Shown here: piece after piece, positions 5,736 to 15,162 of the stretch | How the letters are laid out: every line of letters begins with the position of its first letter | Numbering within the stretch: position 1 is the first letter of the stretch | DNA from: Desulfobacterales bacterium | GTDB lineage: Bacteria; Desulfobacterota; DSM-4660; Desulfatiglandales; Desulfatiglandaceae | DNA length: 18,090 nt | Direction of reading: 5' to 3' | Assembly (NCBI GenBank): GCA_022013615.1 | Contig: JAKLQB010000200.1 | Location: forward strand, 1 to 18,090 | The notes under the pieces: generated by a model | Database searches by the model: none | What the model was told of the DNA's origin: nothing | Seen by the model: only the letters and a program-made list of their open reading frames with translations | Translations under genes and position numbers: made by a program

Positions 5736-7157
5736 TTAGCCATTTTCAAGACAGTATTTGGAAAATTTGTCGTCGATGGGAACGGGATACTTTCCGTCAA
5801 AGCAGGCAAGACAGAGATTTTCCCTGGGGATTTCCGTCGCCTTTACCAGGTTATTGATATTTAAATAACCAAGGCTGTCAAGGCCAATAAAATCGCGGAT
5901 TTCCGCCACAGATTTCTGGGGTGCTATAAGTTCACCCCTGGTTGAAAAATCGATCCCGTAATGGCAAGGAAACCTATGGGGTGGACAGCTCACAAGCATA
6001 TGGATCTCACGGGCACCTATTTTTCTCAAAGTCTTTATTCTTGTCTTGGCCGTGGTTCCTCGAATAATGGAGTCTTCTATGATCAAGACCCGCTGGTCCT
6101 TCAACAGGTCTTTTACTGGGTTTAACTTAACCTTTACGCCAAAATCCCTCATGCTCTGGGAGGGCTGGATAAAGGTCCTGCCCACATAATGATTCCTGAT
6201 CATACCCATCTCAAGGGGAACGCCCGATGCCTGGGCATATCCGATGGCCGCATAATTACCAGAATCGGGAAAAGGCATCATTAGATCCACTTCCAGGGGA
6301 AACTCCCTGGACAAAAGTTCCCCCTGTTTTTTACGAAAGACATATACGTTCTGGCCAAACACATTGCTGTCGGGCCTGGCAAAATAGATCAACTCGAAGA
6401 TGCATTGACTTATACGGGACTCTATGCCTGACGGGATGCTCTTTAGTCCATTCTTGTTGATAATAAGGATTTCACCCGGTTCAATATCCCTGATGTATTC
6501 CGCCTCCACCAGGTCAAAGGCACATGTCTCCGATGCAAGGACGTACCCTGAGTCCAGTCTTCCAAGGCAGAGGGGTCGAAAGCCGTTTGGATCTCTTGCC
6601 GCAATGATGGTATCCTCAGTCATGACAATTAGGGAATAGGCCCCCTTTACCTGTGCCATGGTCTCTATCATGGCCTGCTCCATCCCCTTCTTGAAGTATT
6701 TTGCTGTCAAATGAAGGACCACTTCTGTGTCCATACTGGTCTGGAAAATAGATCCCGTGCCTTCCAGTTCAGAGCGAATCTGGCGGGCATTCACAAGATT
6801 TCCGTTATGGGCGATTGAAAAAGACGTCCCGGAATAGTAAATTCTGAAAGGCTGGGCATTTGCAAGGAGGGAGGAACCGGTGGTGGAATACCGCACATGC
6901 CCAAGGGCCATATGCCCTTTAAGCCCGTTTAGGATCTCTTCATTAAAGATTTCCGGAACAAGACCCATGGCCTTATGCTCTGACACCTGCTTCCCGTCAG
7001 AAGTGACAATACCGGCGCTTTCCTGGCCTCTGTGCTGCAAGGCATAAAGCCCGAAATAGGCCAGCTTGGCCGCATCCTCATGACCATAGACCGCAAAAAT
7101 CCCACATTCCTCTCTGGGACGAGAGGGGGCAAACAATTTTTTTGGACATTTTTTCAT
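5736..7157 (-). CDS. purF: Amidophosphoribosyltransferase PurF, Fe-S type
   Basis: 473 aa. It catalyses the first committed step of purine synthesis: PRPP plus glutamine give 5-phosphoribosylamine. The N-terminal Ntn-hydrolase glutaminase domain begins at Cys18 (ECGIFAVYGH) after a 17-residue propeptide, as in self-processing Bacillus-type enzymes. LQHRGQESAGI and AHNGNLVN are the other glutaminase motifs. The C-terminal phosphoribosyltransferase half carries the PRPP loop VLIIEDSIIRGTT at about 357-369. Four cysteines sit where the B. subtilis enzyme binds its oxygen-sensitive [4Fe-4S] cluster: Cys252, Cys398 and the CLAC pair Cys449/Cys452. This supports an anaerobic lifestyle. It lies downstream of carB with a 172-bp repeat-rich gap, so co-transcription is uncertain. 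The ribosome binding site is weak. Confidence 0.97.
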   Translation of the reverse strand: MKKCPKKLFAPSRPREECGIFAVYGHEDAAKLAYFGLYALQHRGQESAGIVTSDGKQVSEHKAMGLVPEIFNEEILNGLKGHMALGHVRYSTTGSSLLANAQPFRIYYSGTSFSIAHNGNLVNARQIRSELEGTGSIFQTSMDTEVVLHLTAKYFKKGMEQAMIETMAQVKGAYSLIVMTEDTIIAARDPNGFRPLCLGRLDSGYVLASETCAFDLVEAEYIRDIEPGEILIINKNGLKSIPSGIESRISQCIFELIYFARPDSNVFGQNVYVFRKKQGELLSREFPLEVDLMMPFPDSGNYAAIGYAQASGVPLEMGMIRNHYVGRTFIQPSQSMRDFGVKVKLNPVKDLLKDQRVLIIEDSIIRGTTAKTRIKTLRKIGAREIHMLVSCPPHRFPCHYGIDFSTRGELIAPQKSVAEIRDFIGLDSLGYLNINNLVKATEIPRENLCLACFDGKYPVPIDDKFSKYCLENG

Positions 7158-7210
7158 AACGTCTACATCTCAGATTTGTAAGTTCTCAAAAAGCCCAATT
7201 TATATAAGGA

Positions 7211-7247
7211 AAATCCCCCTCGATCCCCCTTTGCAAAAGGGGGAAGG
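7211..7247. repeat. C/G-rich hairpin repeat, copy 2 (upstream of purF)
   Basis: AAATCCCCCTCGAT is followed by an 8-bp hairpin CCCCCTTT / AAAGGGGG (7225-7232 and 7236-7243) with loop GCA. Its layout and orientation match those of copy 1 at 5673-5710. The two copies bracket purF. Confidence 0.7.
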
Positions 7248-7260
7248 AGATCATCAACCC

Positions 7261-7315
7261 CTTAATTCCTAAATCCCTCAATTCCTAAATTTTAAGTTTT
7301 TAAGTTTTAAGTTTT
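7261..7315. repeat. Short AT-rich tandem repeats between purF and carB
   Basis: Two imperfect copies of an AATTCCTAAAT unit (about 7264-7290) are followed by three TTTTAAG/TTTTTAAG-like units (about 7290-7315). These directly adjoin the heptamer array that ends carB. No coding potential or promoter is apparent. Confidence 0.5.
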
Positions 7316-7350
7316 TCAATCGTCAATAGTCAATAATCAATCGTCAATCG
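7316..7350 (-). repeat. Heptamer array at the 3' end of carB
   Basis: On the minus strand four complete units follow one another, ATTGACG, ATTGATT, ATTGACT, ATTGACG, then a partial ATTGA. The array covers the last codons and the TGA stop of carB (7330-7332). A matching array on the opposite strand lies just upstream of the carB start (10590-10621). Confidence 0.75.
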
Positions 7351-10300
7351 CCTATGGTACTCCTGTATCGCCTTTACCTCAAGCTTTCCTTCGGTTATGG
7401 CCTTGATTGCCAGGGCTGTGGCCCTTGCTCCCGCGAGGGTTGTTGTATAAGGGATGTTGAAAGTGAGGGCGGCCCGTCTAATAGCGTAGGATTCAGAGAC
7501 TGCCTTCTTGTTGTTAGTGGTGTTAATGACCAGGTCAATCTGTCCATTCTTAATCATATCCACTACATGGGGTCTGCCCTCCCGGACCTTATTCACTCTC
7601 TGAATGGATATTCCATGTTGTGAAAGAAACCCTGCGGTGCCACGAGTGGCCAGAATCTTAAACCCCAGGTCATAAAGGTTAAACACAATCTCAAGCAGGG
7701 CCATCTTGTCTTCGTCCTTGACGCTTACAAAGACGGTCCCTGACAGGGGCAGTTTTTGCCCTGCAGCTAACTGTGACTTGGCAAAGGCCAGCCCGAAAGA
7801 ACTGTCAATTCCCATCACTTCCCCTGTAGATTTCATCTCAGGGCCCAGGATCGTATCCACCCCAGAAAACCGGTCAAAAGGAAAGACCGACTCCTTGCAG
7901 GAAATATGTGATGGCACAACCTCCCGGGTAAAGCCTAAGTCTTTAAGGGTTTTTCCCATGATAACCTTGGTCGCAAGCTTTGCCAACGGGATACCGGTGG
8001 CCTTGCTCACAAAAGGGATGCTTCTTGAGGCTCTAGGGTTCACCTCCAGGACATAGATTATGCCCCGCCTAATCGCGTACTGGATGTTCATCAGGCCAAC
8101 CACATTCAACTCCTTAGCGATGGCCTTTGTATATTTTTTTATTTTTCCCACAATTTCAGGGTTCAGGGAAATTGGCGGCAGGACGCAGGCACTGTCTCCA
8201 CTGTGAACGCCTGCCTCTTCAATATGTTCCATAAGTCCCCCGATCACGGTATCCCTGCCGTCAGAAATGGCATCCACATCGATCTCTGTGGCATTATCGA
8301 GAAATCTGTCAATCAATATTGGTTTGCCCGGGGATACTTCCACCGCGTATTTCATATAATATTCCAGGTCCTTCCGGTCATACACTATTTCCATGGCACG
8401 GCCGCCCAGGACAAAGGATGGCCGCACAACTACGGGATAGCCGATTTTATCAGCCACGCCGATGGCCTCTTGTTCATTGCTTGCGATTCCGTTTTCCGGC
8501 TGCAGAATGCCCAGTTTCTTAAGAAGGCCCTGGAAACGTTCCCTGTCCTCGGCCCGGTCTATACTGTCCGGACTGGTTCCAAGAATAGTTACCCCTGCCT
8601 CTGCAAGGGGAACAGAAAGATTCAGTGGTGTCTGGCCGCCAAACTGGACAATGATCCCTTCGGGTTTTTCCTGTTCGACAATATTAAGTACATCCTCCCT
8701 GGTCAGGGGCTCGAAATAGAGTTTGTCGGATGTATCATAGTCAGTGCTGACAGTCTCCGGGTTACTGTTGACCATGATACTCTCTATGCCCATCTCTTTC
8801 AGGGCAAATGATGCATGAACACAGCAGTAATCAAATTCAATGCCCTGGCCGATCCGGTTAGGACCTCCACCCAGAATCACCACTTTCCTTTTGTTTGAGG
8901 ATCGGATCTCATTTTCCTGTTCATAGGTAGAATAATAGTATGGAGTATAGGCCTCAAACTCGGCCGCACAGGTGTCCACAAGTTTGTAGACCGGCCTTAT
9001 CCCCTTTGAACTTCGTATCTCCCTGATATTCTGTTCGTTTGTGTCAAAGATTTTCGCCAGTTGAACATCAGAGAAACCGTATTCTTTGACCTTCTTCAGT
9101 AATTCAGGATCCCATTGTTGCAAGTCAATACCCGCCCGGGCCATTTCCATCAGCTCCTGTTCCAGGCTTTGTATCTGGTAGATATTATAAAGAAACCATG
9201 GATCAATACGGCTTAACTCATGAATCCTTTCCAGGGCCATCCCCTGTTTCACAGCTTCATAAATAAAAAATATCCGATTTGAGTTAGGATTGATAAGCGC
9301 CTTTTCAATTTCATCACATTCCGTATTGGACCCTGACCTACCCGAAGTGCCAGTTCCAAGACCAAACCGCCCGATCTCTAATGATCTGATGGCTTTCTGG
9401 AGGGCTTCCTTGAAGGTCCTGCCGATCGCCATGGTTTCCCCCACAGACTTCATGGACGTGGTCAGACTATCTTCGGCATCCGGGAATTTCTCAAAGGTCC
9501 ACCGGGGCACTTTGACCACACAGTAATCAATGGTCGGCTCAAAAGAGGCAAGGGTCTCACGGGTAATGTCGTTGGAAATCTCATCCAGCGTATAACCAAT
9601 GGCGAGCTTGGCGGCTATCTTGGCAATGGGAAAGCCCGTGGCCTTGGAGGCCAGTGCCGAGCTTCTCGATACCCTCGGATTCATCTCAATGACCATCATC
9701 TCCCCGTTTTCGGGGTTAATTGCAAACTGGATATTGGAGCCGCCAGTTTCCACTCCTATTTCCCGGATGATAGCAATGGCTGCGTCGCGCATGACCTGAT
9801 ATTCCCTGTCCGTCAGGGTCTGCGCAGGGGCTACAGTGATGCTGTCACCGGTGTGAACGCCCATGGGATCAAAGTTCTCAATGGAGCAGATGATGACAAC
9901 ATTGTCCTTAAAGTCCCGCATGACCTCAAGCTCATACTCCTTCCACCCGATGAGGGATTCTTCCATGATAATCTCGGAAATCATACTGACATCAAGGCCT
10001 TTATTGGCAAGGGTTTCCATCTCCTCCCGGTTATAGGCCACACCGCTCCCGGCCCCTCCCATGGTAAAACTGGCCCGGATGATGAGCGGATAACCAAGCT
10101 TCGCTGACACATCTCTTGCCTGGGCTATATTTCTTGCGATCCCGCTCTCAGGGACCCGCAGGCCGATGTGGCCCATTGCATCCCTGAATTGCTCACGATC
10201 CTCGGCCTTTAAAATAACCGGGATGGAGGCTCCTATCATTTCCACACCCAATTTTTCAAAAAGTCCTGTCTCAGCAATTTTTACTGCCGTATTGAGTCCT

Positions 10301-10581
10301 GTCTGACCACCGAGCGTTGGAAGTATCGCATCGGGCCTTTCACGCTCAACAACCTTTGCGACCATCTCGGGTGTGATAGGTTCAATGTATGTGCGGTGGG
10401 CTGTTTCAGGGTCTGTCATTATTGTGGCAGGATTACTGTTTACAAGCACAACCTCATAGCCTTCTTCCATCAAGGCCTTGCACGCCTGGGTCCCGGAATA
10501 GTCAAACTCACATGCCTGGCCAATGACAATGGGGCCGGAGCCAATGATAAGAATTTTTTTTATGTCAGTGCGTTTGGGCAT
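7330..10581 (-). CDS. carB: Carbamoyl-phosphate synthase large subunit CarB
   Basis: 1083 aa, slightly longer than the E. coli protein (1073). It uses ammonia tunnelled from CarA, bicarbonate and two ATP to make carbamoyl phosphate for pyrimidines and arginine. Two homologous ATP-grasp halves are present: the first (about 1-400) opens with [23 protein letters not shown], shown here as its first part [18 protein letters not shown], and the second (about 555-935) has [19 protein letters not shown]. Between them is the oligomerisation domain. The C-terminal MGS-like allosteric domain begins near 940 ([15 protein letters not shown]). Oddities: the last residues (about RLTIDY) are encoded by a heptamer repeat, the start codon is preceded by the same type of repeat with no visible Shine-Dalgarno sequence, and carA is 1.26 kb upstream across an accessory scar rather than adjacent. 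Confidence 0.97.
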   Translation of the reverse strand: MPKRTDIKKILIIGSGPIVIGQACEFDYSGTQACKALMEEGYEVVLVNSNPATIMTDPETAHRTYIEPITPEMVAKVVERERPDAILPTLGGQTGLNTAVKIAETGLFEKLGVEMIGASIPVILKAEDREQFRDAMGHIGLRVPESGIARNIAQARDVSAKLGYPLIIRASFTMGGAGSGVAYNREEMETLANKGLDVSMISEIIMEESLIGWKEYELEVMRDFKDNVVIICSIENFDPMGVHTGDSITVAPAQTLTDREYQVMRDAAIAIIREIGVETGGSNIQFAINPENGEMMVIEMNPRVSRSSALASKATGFPIAKIAAKLAIGYTLDEISNDITRETLASFEPTIDYCVVKVPRWTFEKFPDAEDSLTTSMKSVGETMAIGRTFKEALQKAIRSLEIGRFGLGTGTSGRSGSNTECDEIEKALINPNSNRIFFIYEAVKQGMALERIHELSRIDPWFLYNIYQIQSLEQELMEMARAGIDLQQWDPELLKKVKEYGFSDVQLAKIFDTNEQNIREIRSSKGIRPVYKLVDTCAAEFEAYTPYYYSTYEQENEIRSSNKRKVVILGGGPNRIGQGIEFDYCCVHASFALKEMGIESIMVNSNPETVSTDYDTSDKLYFEPLTREDVLNIVEQEKPEGIIVQFGGQTPLNLSVPLAEAGVTILGTSPDSIDRAEDRERFQGLLKKLGILQPENGIASNEQEAIGVADKIGYPVVVRPSFVLGGRAMEIVYDRKDLEYYMKYAVEVSPGKPILIDRFLDNATEIDVDAISDGRDTVIGGLMEHIEEAGVHSGDSACVLPPISLNPEIVGKIKKYTKAIAKELNVVGLMNIQYAIRRGIIYVLEVNPRASRSIPFVSKATGIPLAKLATKVIMGKTLKDLGFTREVVPSHISCKESVFPFDRFSGVDTILGPEMKSTGEVMGIDSSFGLAFAKSQLAAGQKLPLSGTVFVSVKDEDKMALLEIVFNLYDLGFKILATRGTAGFLSQHGISIQRVNKVREGRPHVVDMIKNGQIDLVINTTNNKKAVSESYAIRRAALTFNIPYTTTLAGARATALAIKAITEGKLEVKAIQEYHRRLTIDY

Positions 10582-10589
10582 AATTTTGG

Positions 10590-10621
10590 ATTGACTATTG
10601 ACTATTGTCTATTGACTATTG
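10590..10621 (+). repeat. ATTGACT heptamer array upstream of carB
   Basis: Four tandem heptamers (ATTGACT, ATTGACT, ATTGTCT, ATTGACT) plus a partial ATTG, read on the plus strand. It begins eight bases from the carB ATG (10579-10581), so it occupies the place of the ribosome binding site. The array at the 3' end of carB has the same unit on the opposite strand. Confidence 0.8.
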
Positions 10622-10848
10622 CTTTTTCGATTTGGCTCAAGACTGGTGAAGGCGCAACCTTTCTTCTTTCACTACCCGGGATCTTCTTCCCTCCGCTCGA
10701 TAAGTTAGACAATGTTCCCAGAGTTTATGGTTTGATTTATTACAAAAATCGGTGATAAGTCTATCAAATGTTTTTCCACAAATTGAATATCAGCCGTTTT
10801 ACCACACAGGCTAATAGTGATTTTGAGTTCATTCTGATCTAAGGGAAT
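10622..10848 (-). other. Gene-poor stretch with a short unrecognised open frame
   Basis: Positions 10622-10704 show no feature. On the minus strand, 10705-10848 is an open frame of 47 codons between stops that reads as protein-like (ELKITISLCGKTADIQFVEK, then a segment ending INSGNIV). It has no ATG, GTG or TTG start that would give a sensible gene, and I do not recognise it. It follows, in a different frame, directly after the helicase-like stub, so it may be another decayed piece of the same accessory insertion. Confidence 0.25.
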
Positions 10849-11077
10849 TTAATCGGGCCAAGAACTCTTCAGGCATTAGACATTTGTCACTTATAATATG
10901 ATCAGTAGAAACATGGAATAAAGTGATTTGATCTTCAAGATATTCACGGATATCGTTAGGGGAATGAAATACTCTGTATCTATGTTGCCCTTGCACCGGA
11001 GGGAGTATTTCAATTACAGGCCCTTTACGTGAAGAGTCAACATTGAGTGCTACCAGATCGCCAGGATTTAAGTTCTT
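10829..11077 (-). pseudogene. N-terminal stub resembling a DEAD/SNF2-type helicase
   Basis: An open frame of 82 codons, with no start codon at its beginning, reads NLNPGDLVALNVDSSRKGP, then VIEILPPVQGQHRYRVFHS, an EYLEDQI segment and MPEEFLARLNSLRSE before a TGA. From memory of the family, this order matches the N-terminal SH3-like region of large SNF2/DEAD helicases found in defence islands, where such a segment is followed by the LYSLNAARI and ATPase motifs. Everything after that point is missing. The 5' end overlaps the 3' end of the PIN gene in another frame, and the junction falls near 11075, which suggests a deletion or recombination joint. I cannot exclude an unrelated small gene. The identification is unverified. 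Confidence 0.45.
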
Positions 11078-11434
11078 TCAAAAAGTGCCGGTTTTCAGTG
11101 ATGAGGACTCTGATACCTAAATCCTCCAAATGGGCTGCTATTGCTGCATCACCAAGTTTACAACCGAGACCTTGGTATTTGTGAATAGTCTCAATCTTGG
11201 CCTTCTCCCAATCACTATCTTCTCTGAAAACTGTTTCAGCAAATGAAAGAGAATTTTCAATTCGCTCTCCGAAAGATTAGCCCGCAATTCTTGTAAGAGC
11301 TGGCGTCGAAGGATCACCTGCAATTGACCTAAGCGCTCCAATAGTTGAGCACAAGCTGGGAGATCCGGGTGGCGACGTAAGCCAAATATCCAAATATTTG
11401 TGTCCAGAACAACTGGTTTATCCCGGATAGTCAT
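11037..11434 (-). pseudogene. PIN-domain toxin (VapC-like), frameshifted
   Basis: The first frame starts at the ATG 11432-11434 and gives the PIN N-terminus with Asp11 in VVLDTNIWIF and Glu49 in RRQLLQEL. After about residue 75 (near 11205-11230) that frame degenerates and stops at 11138. The -1 frame continues the family pattern: EKAKIETIHKYQGLG, KLGDAAIAAHLEDLG, VLITENRHFLKEL, ending with TGA at 11037-11039. The joined protein would be about 132 aa, normal for a PIN ribonuclease. The unshifted product lacks the GDAAI Asp and the TENRHF region, and so should be catalytically dead. A one-base loss is the simplest cause; a sequencing error is possible. No convincing slippery heptamer is seen. 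It overlaps its antitoxin gene by 17 bases. Confidence 0.75.
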
Positions 11435-11654
11435 GAGTAGTAATCTCTTCCCGAATCCGGCTTAACTCTGTTAAGACATCTTCAACCGAACGGTCTAATT
11501 CTCTTTGCCTTTGCAATCTTTCTCTATACCGCCCTGAAAGATCATATAACCCTCGACGGAAGTTCAACTCAACCACACGTCCCCAGAGTGTTTGTTGATC
11601 ATGTTCTTCCAAAGCTACAATCTTGGCAGCCAGATTTTCTACTGTTGATGGCAT
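11418..11654 (-). CDS. Antitoxin partner of the PIN toxin
   Basis: 78 aa from the ATG at 11652-11654. This start is preferred because GAGGAGG lies nine bases upstream; an in-frame GTG at 11658-11660 is too close to it. The protein is charged and helical (ENLAAKIVALEEHDQQTLW, YRERLQRQRELDRSVEDVL, ending THDYPG). It has the size and position of antitoxins encoded just upstream of PIN toxins, and it overlaps the toxin start, the classic coupling in type II modules. I do not see a clear ribbon-helix-helix or AbrB motif, so the antitoxin class is not assigned. With its toxin broken, it may now be a dispensable relic. Confidence 0.65.
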   Translation of the reverse strand: MPSTVENLAAKIVALEEHDQQTLWGRVVELNFRRGLYDLSGRYRERLQRQRELDRSVEDVLTELSRIREEITTHDYPG

Positions 11655-11764
11655 ATTCACTATCCTCCTCAGGAAATCCTTTTTTTTATCAATTCTTGAT
11701 GATCTCGTAAAAAGTCGGATGTCGGATTTATAATGCTTATAACCACTTGATATTACTGAGAGCC

Positions 11765-11845
11765 ATTTTTTATTTTTTGCGTATTTTGCCTGCCCTGTGG
11801 AATGCGGAGCATATTCCTCTGGGGTGCCTTTTTGCGGCTATATCA
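11765..11845 (-). repeat. Dispersed repeat copy B (begins with the carA stop codon)
   Basis: Read on the minus strand it starts TGATATAGCCGC; its TGA is the carA stop. It aligns with copy A (4072-4178) over the first 25 bases, the hairpin and the CAGGCAAAA-AC-CAAAAAA tail, and lacks the 28-base insert of copy A. Its hairpin pairs GAGGAAT with ATTCCAC, against GTGAAAT with ATTTCAC in copy A, so one A-T pair has become G-C. Confidence 0.65.
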
Positions 11846-12982
11846 ACTCTTATGATATTTTCTCATCATTTCTATGAATCTGTCAAACAGGTATGTGGCA
11901 TCATGGGGTCCCGGTGAGGCCTCGGGATGGTATTGGACTGAAAAAAGGGGCAGTTTTTTATGAATGAGGCCTTCCAAAGTCCCGTCATTTAGGTTGATAT
12001 GACTCAATTCAACATCAGAATTTTTCAGGGATTCCATGTCTACACAGAACCCATGGTTCTGGGAAGTAATCTCAACCTTTCCCGTTAGCAGATCCTTGAC
12101 AGGTTGATTGGCTCCGCGGTGCCCGAATTTGAGTTTAAATGTCTTCCCTCCAAGGGCCAATCCCACCAACTGGTGACCGAGGCATATCCCGAAAATCGGC
12201 CGTTTGCCTATTTGATTCCTGATAGCATCCACAGCATATGTGACCGCTGCAGGGTCTCCCGGCCCGTTGCTCAGAAAAAGCCCATGGGGATCGAGTTTGT
12301 CTATGGTTTCTGATTTTACATCTCCGGGCAGCAGGAGAATCGTACACCCTCTCTTTTCCAGTGAGCGTAGGATATTTAATTTCACCCCGTAATCAATAGC
12401 TGCCACACGCCACTTACCATTGATAGCGGGCCACTGGAATTCATCTAACCCTCCGTCTAATCTAACCGGATGGCCGCTTTTCCACAACATGGGTTCTTCG
12501 CAGGTTACTTCCCCGACCAGATCCTGACCAGCCATATCGGGCGACTGCCTTGCCTTTTCCACCAGGGAGTCAGGATTCAGATTGAACGTCGACAGGGCGG
12601 CTTTCATGGCCCCTTGAAGCCTGATATGCCGTGTAAGCGCCCTTGTGTCTATGCCCTCCAGACCGGGTATGTTACTGGCCTTGAGGTAATCGGCCAGGCT
12701 TCGCTGGGACCGCCAGTTGCTCGGGTATTCCTGGTATTCTTTCACAATGAGGGCCTTTACATGAATCCGGCCCGATTCAACATCCTCATCATTAACACCA
12801 TAGTTGCCAATCAGGGGATATGTCATGGTCACCATCTGACCGCAGTAGGAAGGATCCGTCAATATCTCCTGATAACCGGACATGCTGGTGTTGAAAACCA
12901 CCTCCCCAACGCTTTCGCCATGGCCAGTAAAGGAACGTCCCGTGAATATCGTACCATCTTCTAAGGCTAATACTGCTTTCAT
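11843..12982 (-). CDS. carA: Carbamoyl-phosphate synthase small subunit CarA
   Basis: 379 aa from the ATG at 12980-12982, which overlaps the hisF stop as ATGA; an in-frame GTG at 12991 is less likely. CarA hydrolyses glutamine and passes ammonia to CarB. The N-terminal CPSase small-chain domain (about 1-150) shows [29 protein letters not shown] and [12 protein letters not shown]. The class I amidotransferase domain (about 190-375) has the nucleophile Cys267 in FGICLGHQ and His352/Glu354 in [13 protein letters not shown]. Coupling to hisF puts a pyrimidine/arginine gene in a histidine operon. The partner carB is 1.26 kb further on. The stop codon is the first triplet of a dispersed repeat. Confidence 0.97.
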   Translation of the reverse strand: MKAVLALEDGTIFTGRSFTGHGESVGEVVFNTSMSGYQEILTDPSYCGQMVTMTYPLIGNYGVNDEDVESGRIHVKALIVKEYQEYPSNWRSQRSLADYLKASNIPGLEGIDTRALTRHIRLQGAMKAALSTFNLNPDSLVEKARQSPDMAGQDLVGEVTCEEPMLWKSGHPVRLDGGLDEFQWPAINGKWRVAAIDYGVKLNILRSLEKRGCTILLLPGDVKSETIDKLDPHGLFLSNGPGDPAAVTYAVDAIRNQIGKRPIFGICLGHQLVGLALGGKTFKLKFGHRGANQPVKDLLTGKVEITSQNHGFCVDMESLKNSDVELSHINLNDGTLEGLIHKKLPLFSVQYHPEASPGPHDATYLFDRFIEMMRKYHKS

Positions 12983-13764
12983 AGTCCCCACGTCCTTCGT
13001 ACCTTCACTCCCCGCGCATGCAGCTCATCCTTGATCTCTTTGATAGTATAAGTTCCATAGTGAACAATAGATGCAATAAGGGCGGCATCGGCCTTTCCCT
13101 TTGTGAATGCGTCATAAATATGAGCAATGCTCCCTGCGCCACCCGAGGCTATGACCGGGATATTCACATTTTCAGAAATAAGCGGGGTTAGTGACAGTTC
13201 ATAACCCTTTTTTGTGCCATCCGCATCAATTGAATTCAAACATATTTCACCGGCCCCCAGACTTTCTGCCTCCCTGGCCCAGGCCAGTGCGTCAATACCC
13301 GTATAGGTTCTGCCGCCATGAATGACCATCTCATAGCCCGATGGAATTTTTTTGGAAGTCTCTACTTTTTTTACATCCATCCCGAGCACAATACACTGGC
13401 TGCCAAAGGCCTTAGCCCCTTCAGAAATGATCTTGGAGTTTATTATTGCTTCGGTATTTACACTGACCTTTTCTGCCCCGGCCAGAAGAACTTCGCGCAT
13501 ATCCTCAATGGTCCTGATTCCACCGCCCACGGAAAAAGGTATAAAGATCTCCTCAGCCACACGGTGAACAACGTCTATCATGATATTGCGCCGGTCGCTC
13601 GATGCCGTGATATCATAGAACACTATCTCATCAGCGCCCTGTTCATAGTAGAACCTTGCCATCTCAACAGGATCGCCGATATCCACATTTTCCTTAAACT
13701 TTATGCCCTTGGTGGTCTTTCCGTCCCTTACATCAAGGCAGGGTATGATACGTTTACTTAACAT
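12979..13764 (-). CDS. hisF: Imidazole glycerol phosphate synthase cyclase subunit HisF
   Basis: 261 aa (beta/alpha)8-barrel. With ammonia from HisH it converts PRFAR to imidazole glycerol phosphate for histidine and to AICAR, which re-enters purine synthesis. Both catalytic aspartates are present: Asp11 in [10 protein letters not shown] and Asp130 in VLGMDVKKV. Phosphate-binding loops FSVGGGIRT and VIASGGAGS are intact, as is [13 protein letters not shown]. The body matches biosynthetic HisF rather than the LPS-type HisF paralogue, which lacks the first Asp. AAAGGA six bases before the ATG is a good ribosome binding site. It is separated from hisH by 97 bp with a GC hairpin and is fused by an ATGA overlap to carA. 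Confidence 0.96.
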   Translation of the reverse strand: MLSKRIIPCLDVRDGKTTKGIKFKENVDIGDPVEMARFYYEQGADEIVFYDITASSDRRNIMIDVVHRVAEEIFIPFSVGGGIRTIEDMREVLLAGAEKVSVNTEAIINSKIISEGAKAFGSQCIVLGMDVKKVETSKKIPSGYEMVIHGGRTYTGIDALAWAREAESLGAGEICLNSIDADGTKKGYELSLTPLISENVNIPVIASGGAGSIAHIYDAFTKGKADAALIASIVHYGTYTIKEIKDELHARGVKVRRTWGL

Positions 13765-13803
13765 TGTGGTCCTTTAACTTCTTAAGAGTGTTAGACAGGA
13801 TAA

Positions 13804-13820
13804 CCCCGCGTTCCGCGGGG
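13804..13820. repeat. GC hairpin between hisH and hisF
   Basis: A perfect 7-bp stem CCCCGCG / CGCGGGG with loop TTC. There is no T-run on either side, so it is not a standard terminator. It may attenuate, stabilise or process the hisH-hisF transcript, or may be a palindromic repeat; related CCCGC-type hairpins occur at 14642-14653 and 17799-17812. Confidence 0.55.
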
Positions 13821-13861
13821 CAGGCATGGATTGTAGGTTTTTGAATTCCCTTACGATCCTG

Positions 13862-14509
13862 TCAAATTTTACCGTTCCATGTACAAAAATTCTTCAAGAT
13901 CCTCAGGCCAGGAGGGCCGCTTTTCTCCAGATGAAATTGCATGGCAATCAGATTCTTATGGCCAATTATTGACGGGAATTCTATTCCGTAATCGGTAGTA
14001 CCGATGATGTATTGGTCAGCAGCAGGCATTGGATAATAGGAATGGACAAAGTAAAACTCATCCTGAGGCCTGATCCCCTCCAATACCGGATGCATCCTGA
14101 CCAGATGCACGCCGTTCCATCCCATATGTGGTATCTTTAGACGTTCATTATCAACGGAAAAAAGAGGTGAGGGAAAAAGCTTAACATCTCCCCCAATTAA
14201 TCCAAGACACTGAGTATTATTCTCTTCGCTTTTTTCCAGTATGATCTGTGCACCGAGGCAAATTCCCAGGATGGGAGTGCCTTCCTTAAAGGCCTGTGTT
14301 AAGCCCTTATCCAACCCAAAATGTCTCAAATCTGCAATTGCCTTTCCAGCGGCCCCCACTCCCGGAAAAATAATCCTTTCAGAATTCAATACTTCTTCCC
14401 TATCATGAGTAATGCGGCAGGCAAACCCCAATTTTTTAAGGGCACGCTCTACACTCCTCAGGTTTCCAGCCTTATAGTCAATGATGGCAATCATTTTTTT
14501 CCCATTCAC
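13862..14509 (-). CDS. hisH: Imidazole glycerol phosphate synthase glutaminase subunit HisH
   Basis: 215 aa class I glutamine amidotransferase that feeds ammonia to HisF. IIDYKAGNLRSVERALKKLG opens the protein (the 19 residues before the last G are diagnostic). The oxyanion strand is FPGVGAAG, the nucleophile is Cys84 in GICLGAQ, and the second active-site motif is His193/Glu195 in MQFHLEKSG. Most HisH proteins have GICLGMQ and QFHPEKS, so Ala and Leu at these neighbours are mild deviations; the triad itself is intact. The start could be the ATG at 14507-14509 or the one five codons later, which has GGGAAAA just upstream; neither site is strong. It is the first gene of the minus-strand block. 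Confidence 0.95.
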   Translation of the reverse strand: MNGKKMIAIIDYKAGNLRSVERALKKLGFACRITHDREEVLNSERIIFPGVGAAGKAIADLRHFGLDKGLTQAFKEGTPILGICLGAQIILEKSEENNTQCLGLIGGDVKLFPSPLFSVDNERLKIPHMGWNGVHLVRMHPVLEGIRPQDEFYFVHSYYPMPAADQYIIGTTDYGIEFPSIIGHKNLIAMQFHLEKSGPPGLRILKNFCTWNGKI

Positions 14510-15158
<649 letters not shown>

Positions 15159-15162
15159 AGAT

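Noticed and set aside
8203..8811. 202-codon plus-strand open frame antisense to carB
   Set aside because: It is an antisense shadow of a highly conserved carB region, with no ribosome binding site or recognisable domain.
11220..11232. Programmed -1 frameshifting in the PIN toxin gene
   Set aside because: The local sequence is not an X-XXY-YYZ heptamer in the zero frame and no strong downstream stem was seen; mutation or sequencing error is simpler.
11661..11764. Promoter of the antitoxin-toxin pair
   Set aside because: AT-rich words are present, but no -35/-10 pair with acceptable spacing stood out enough to report.
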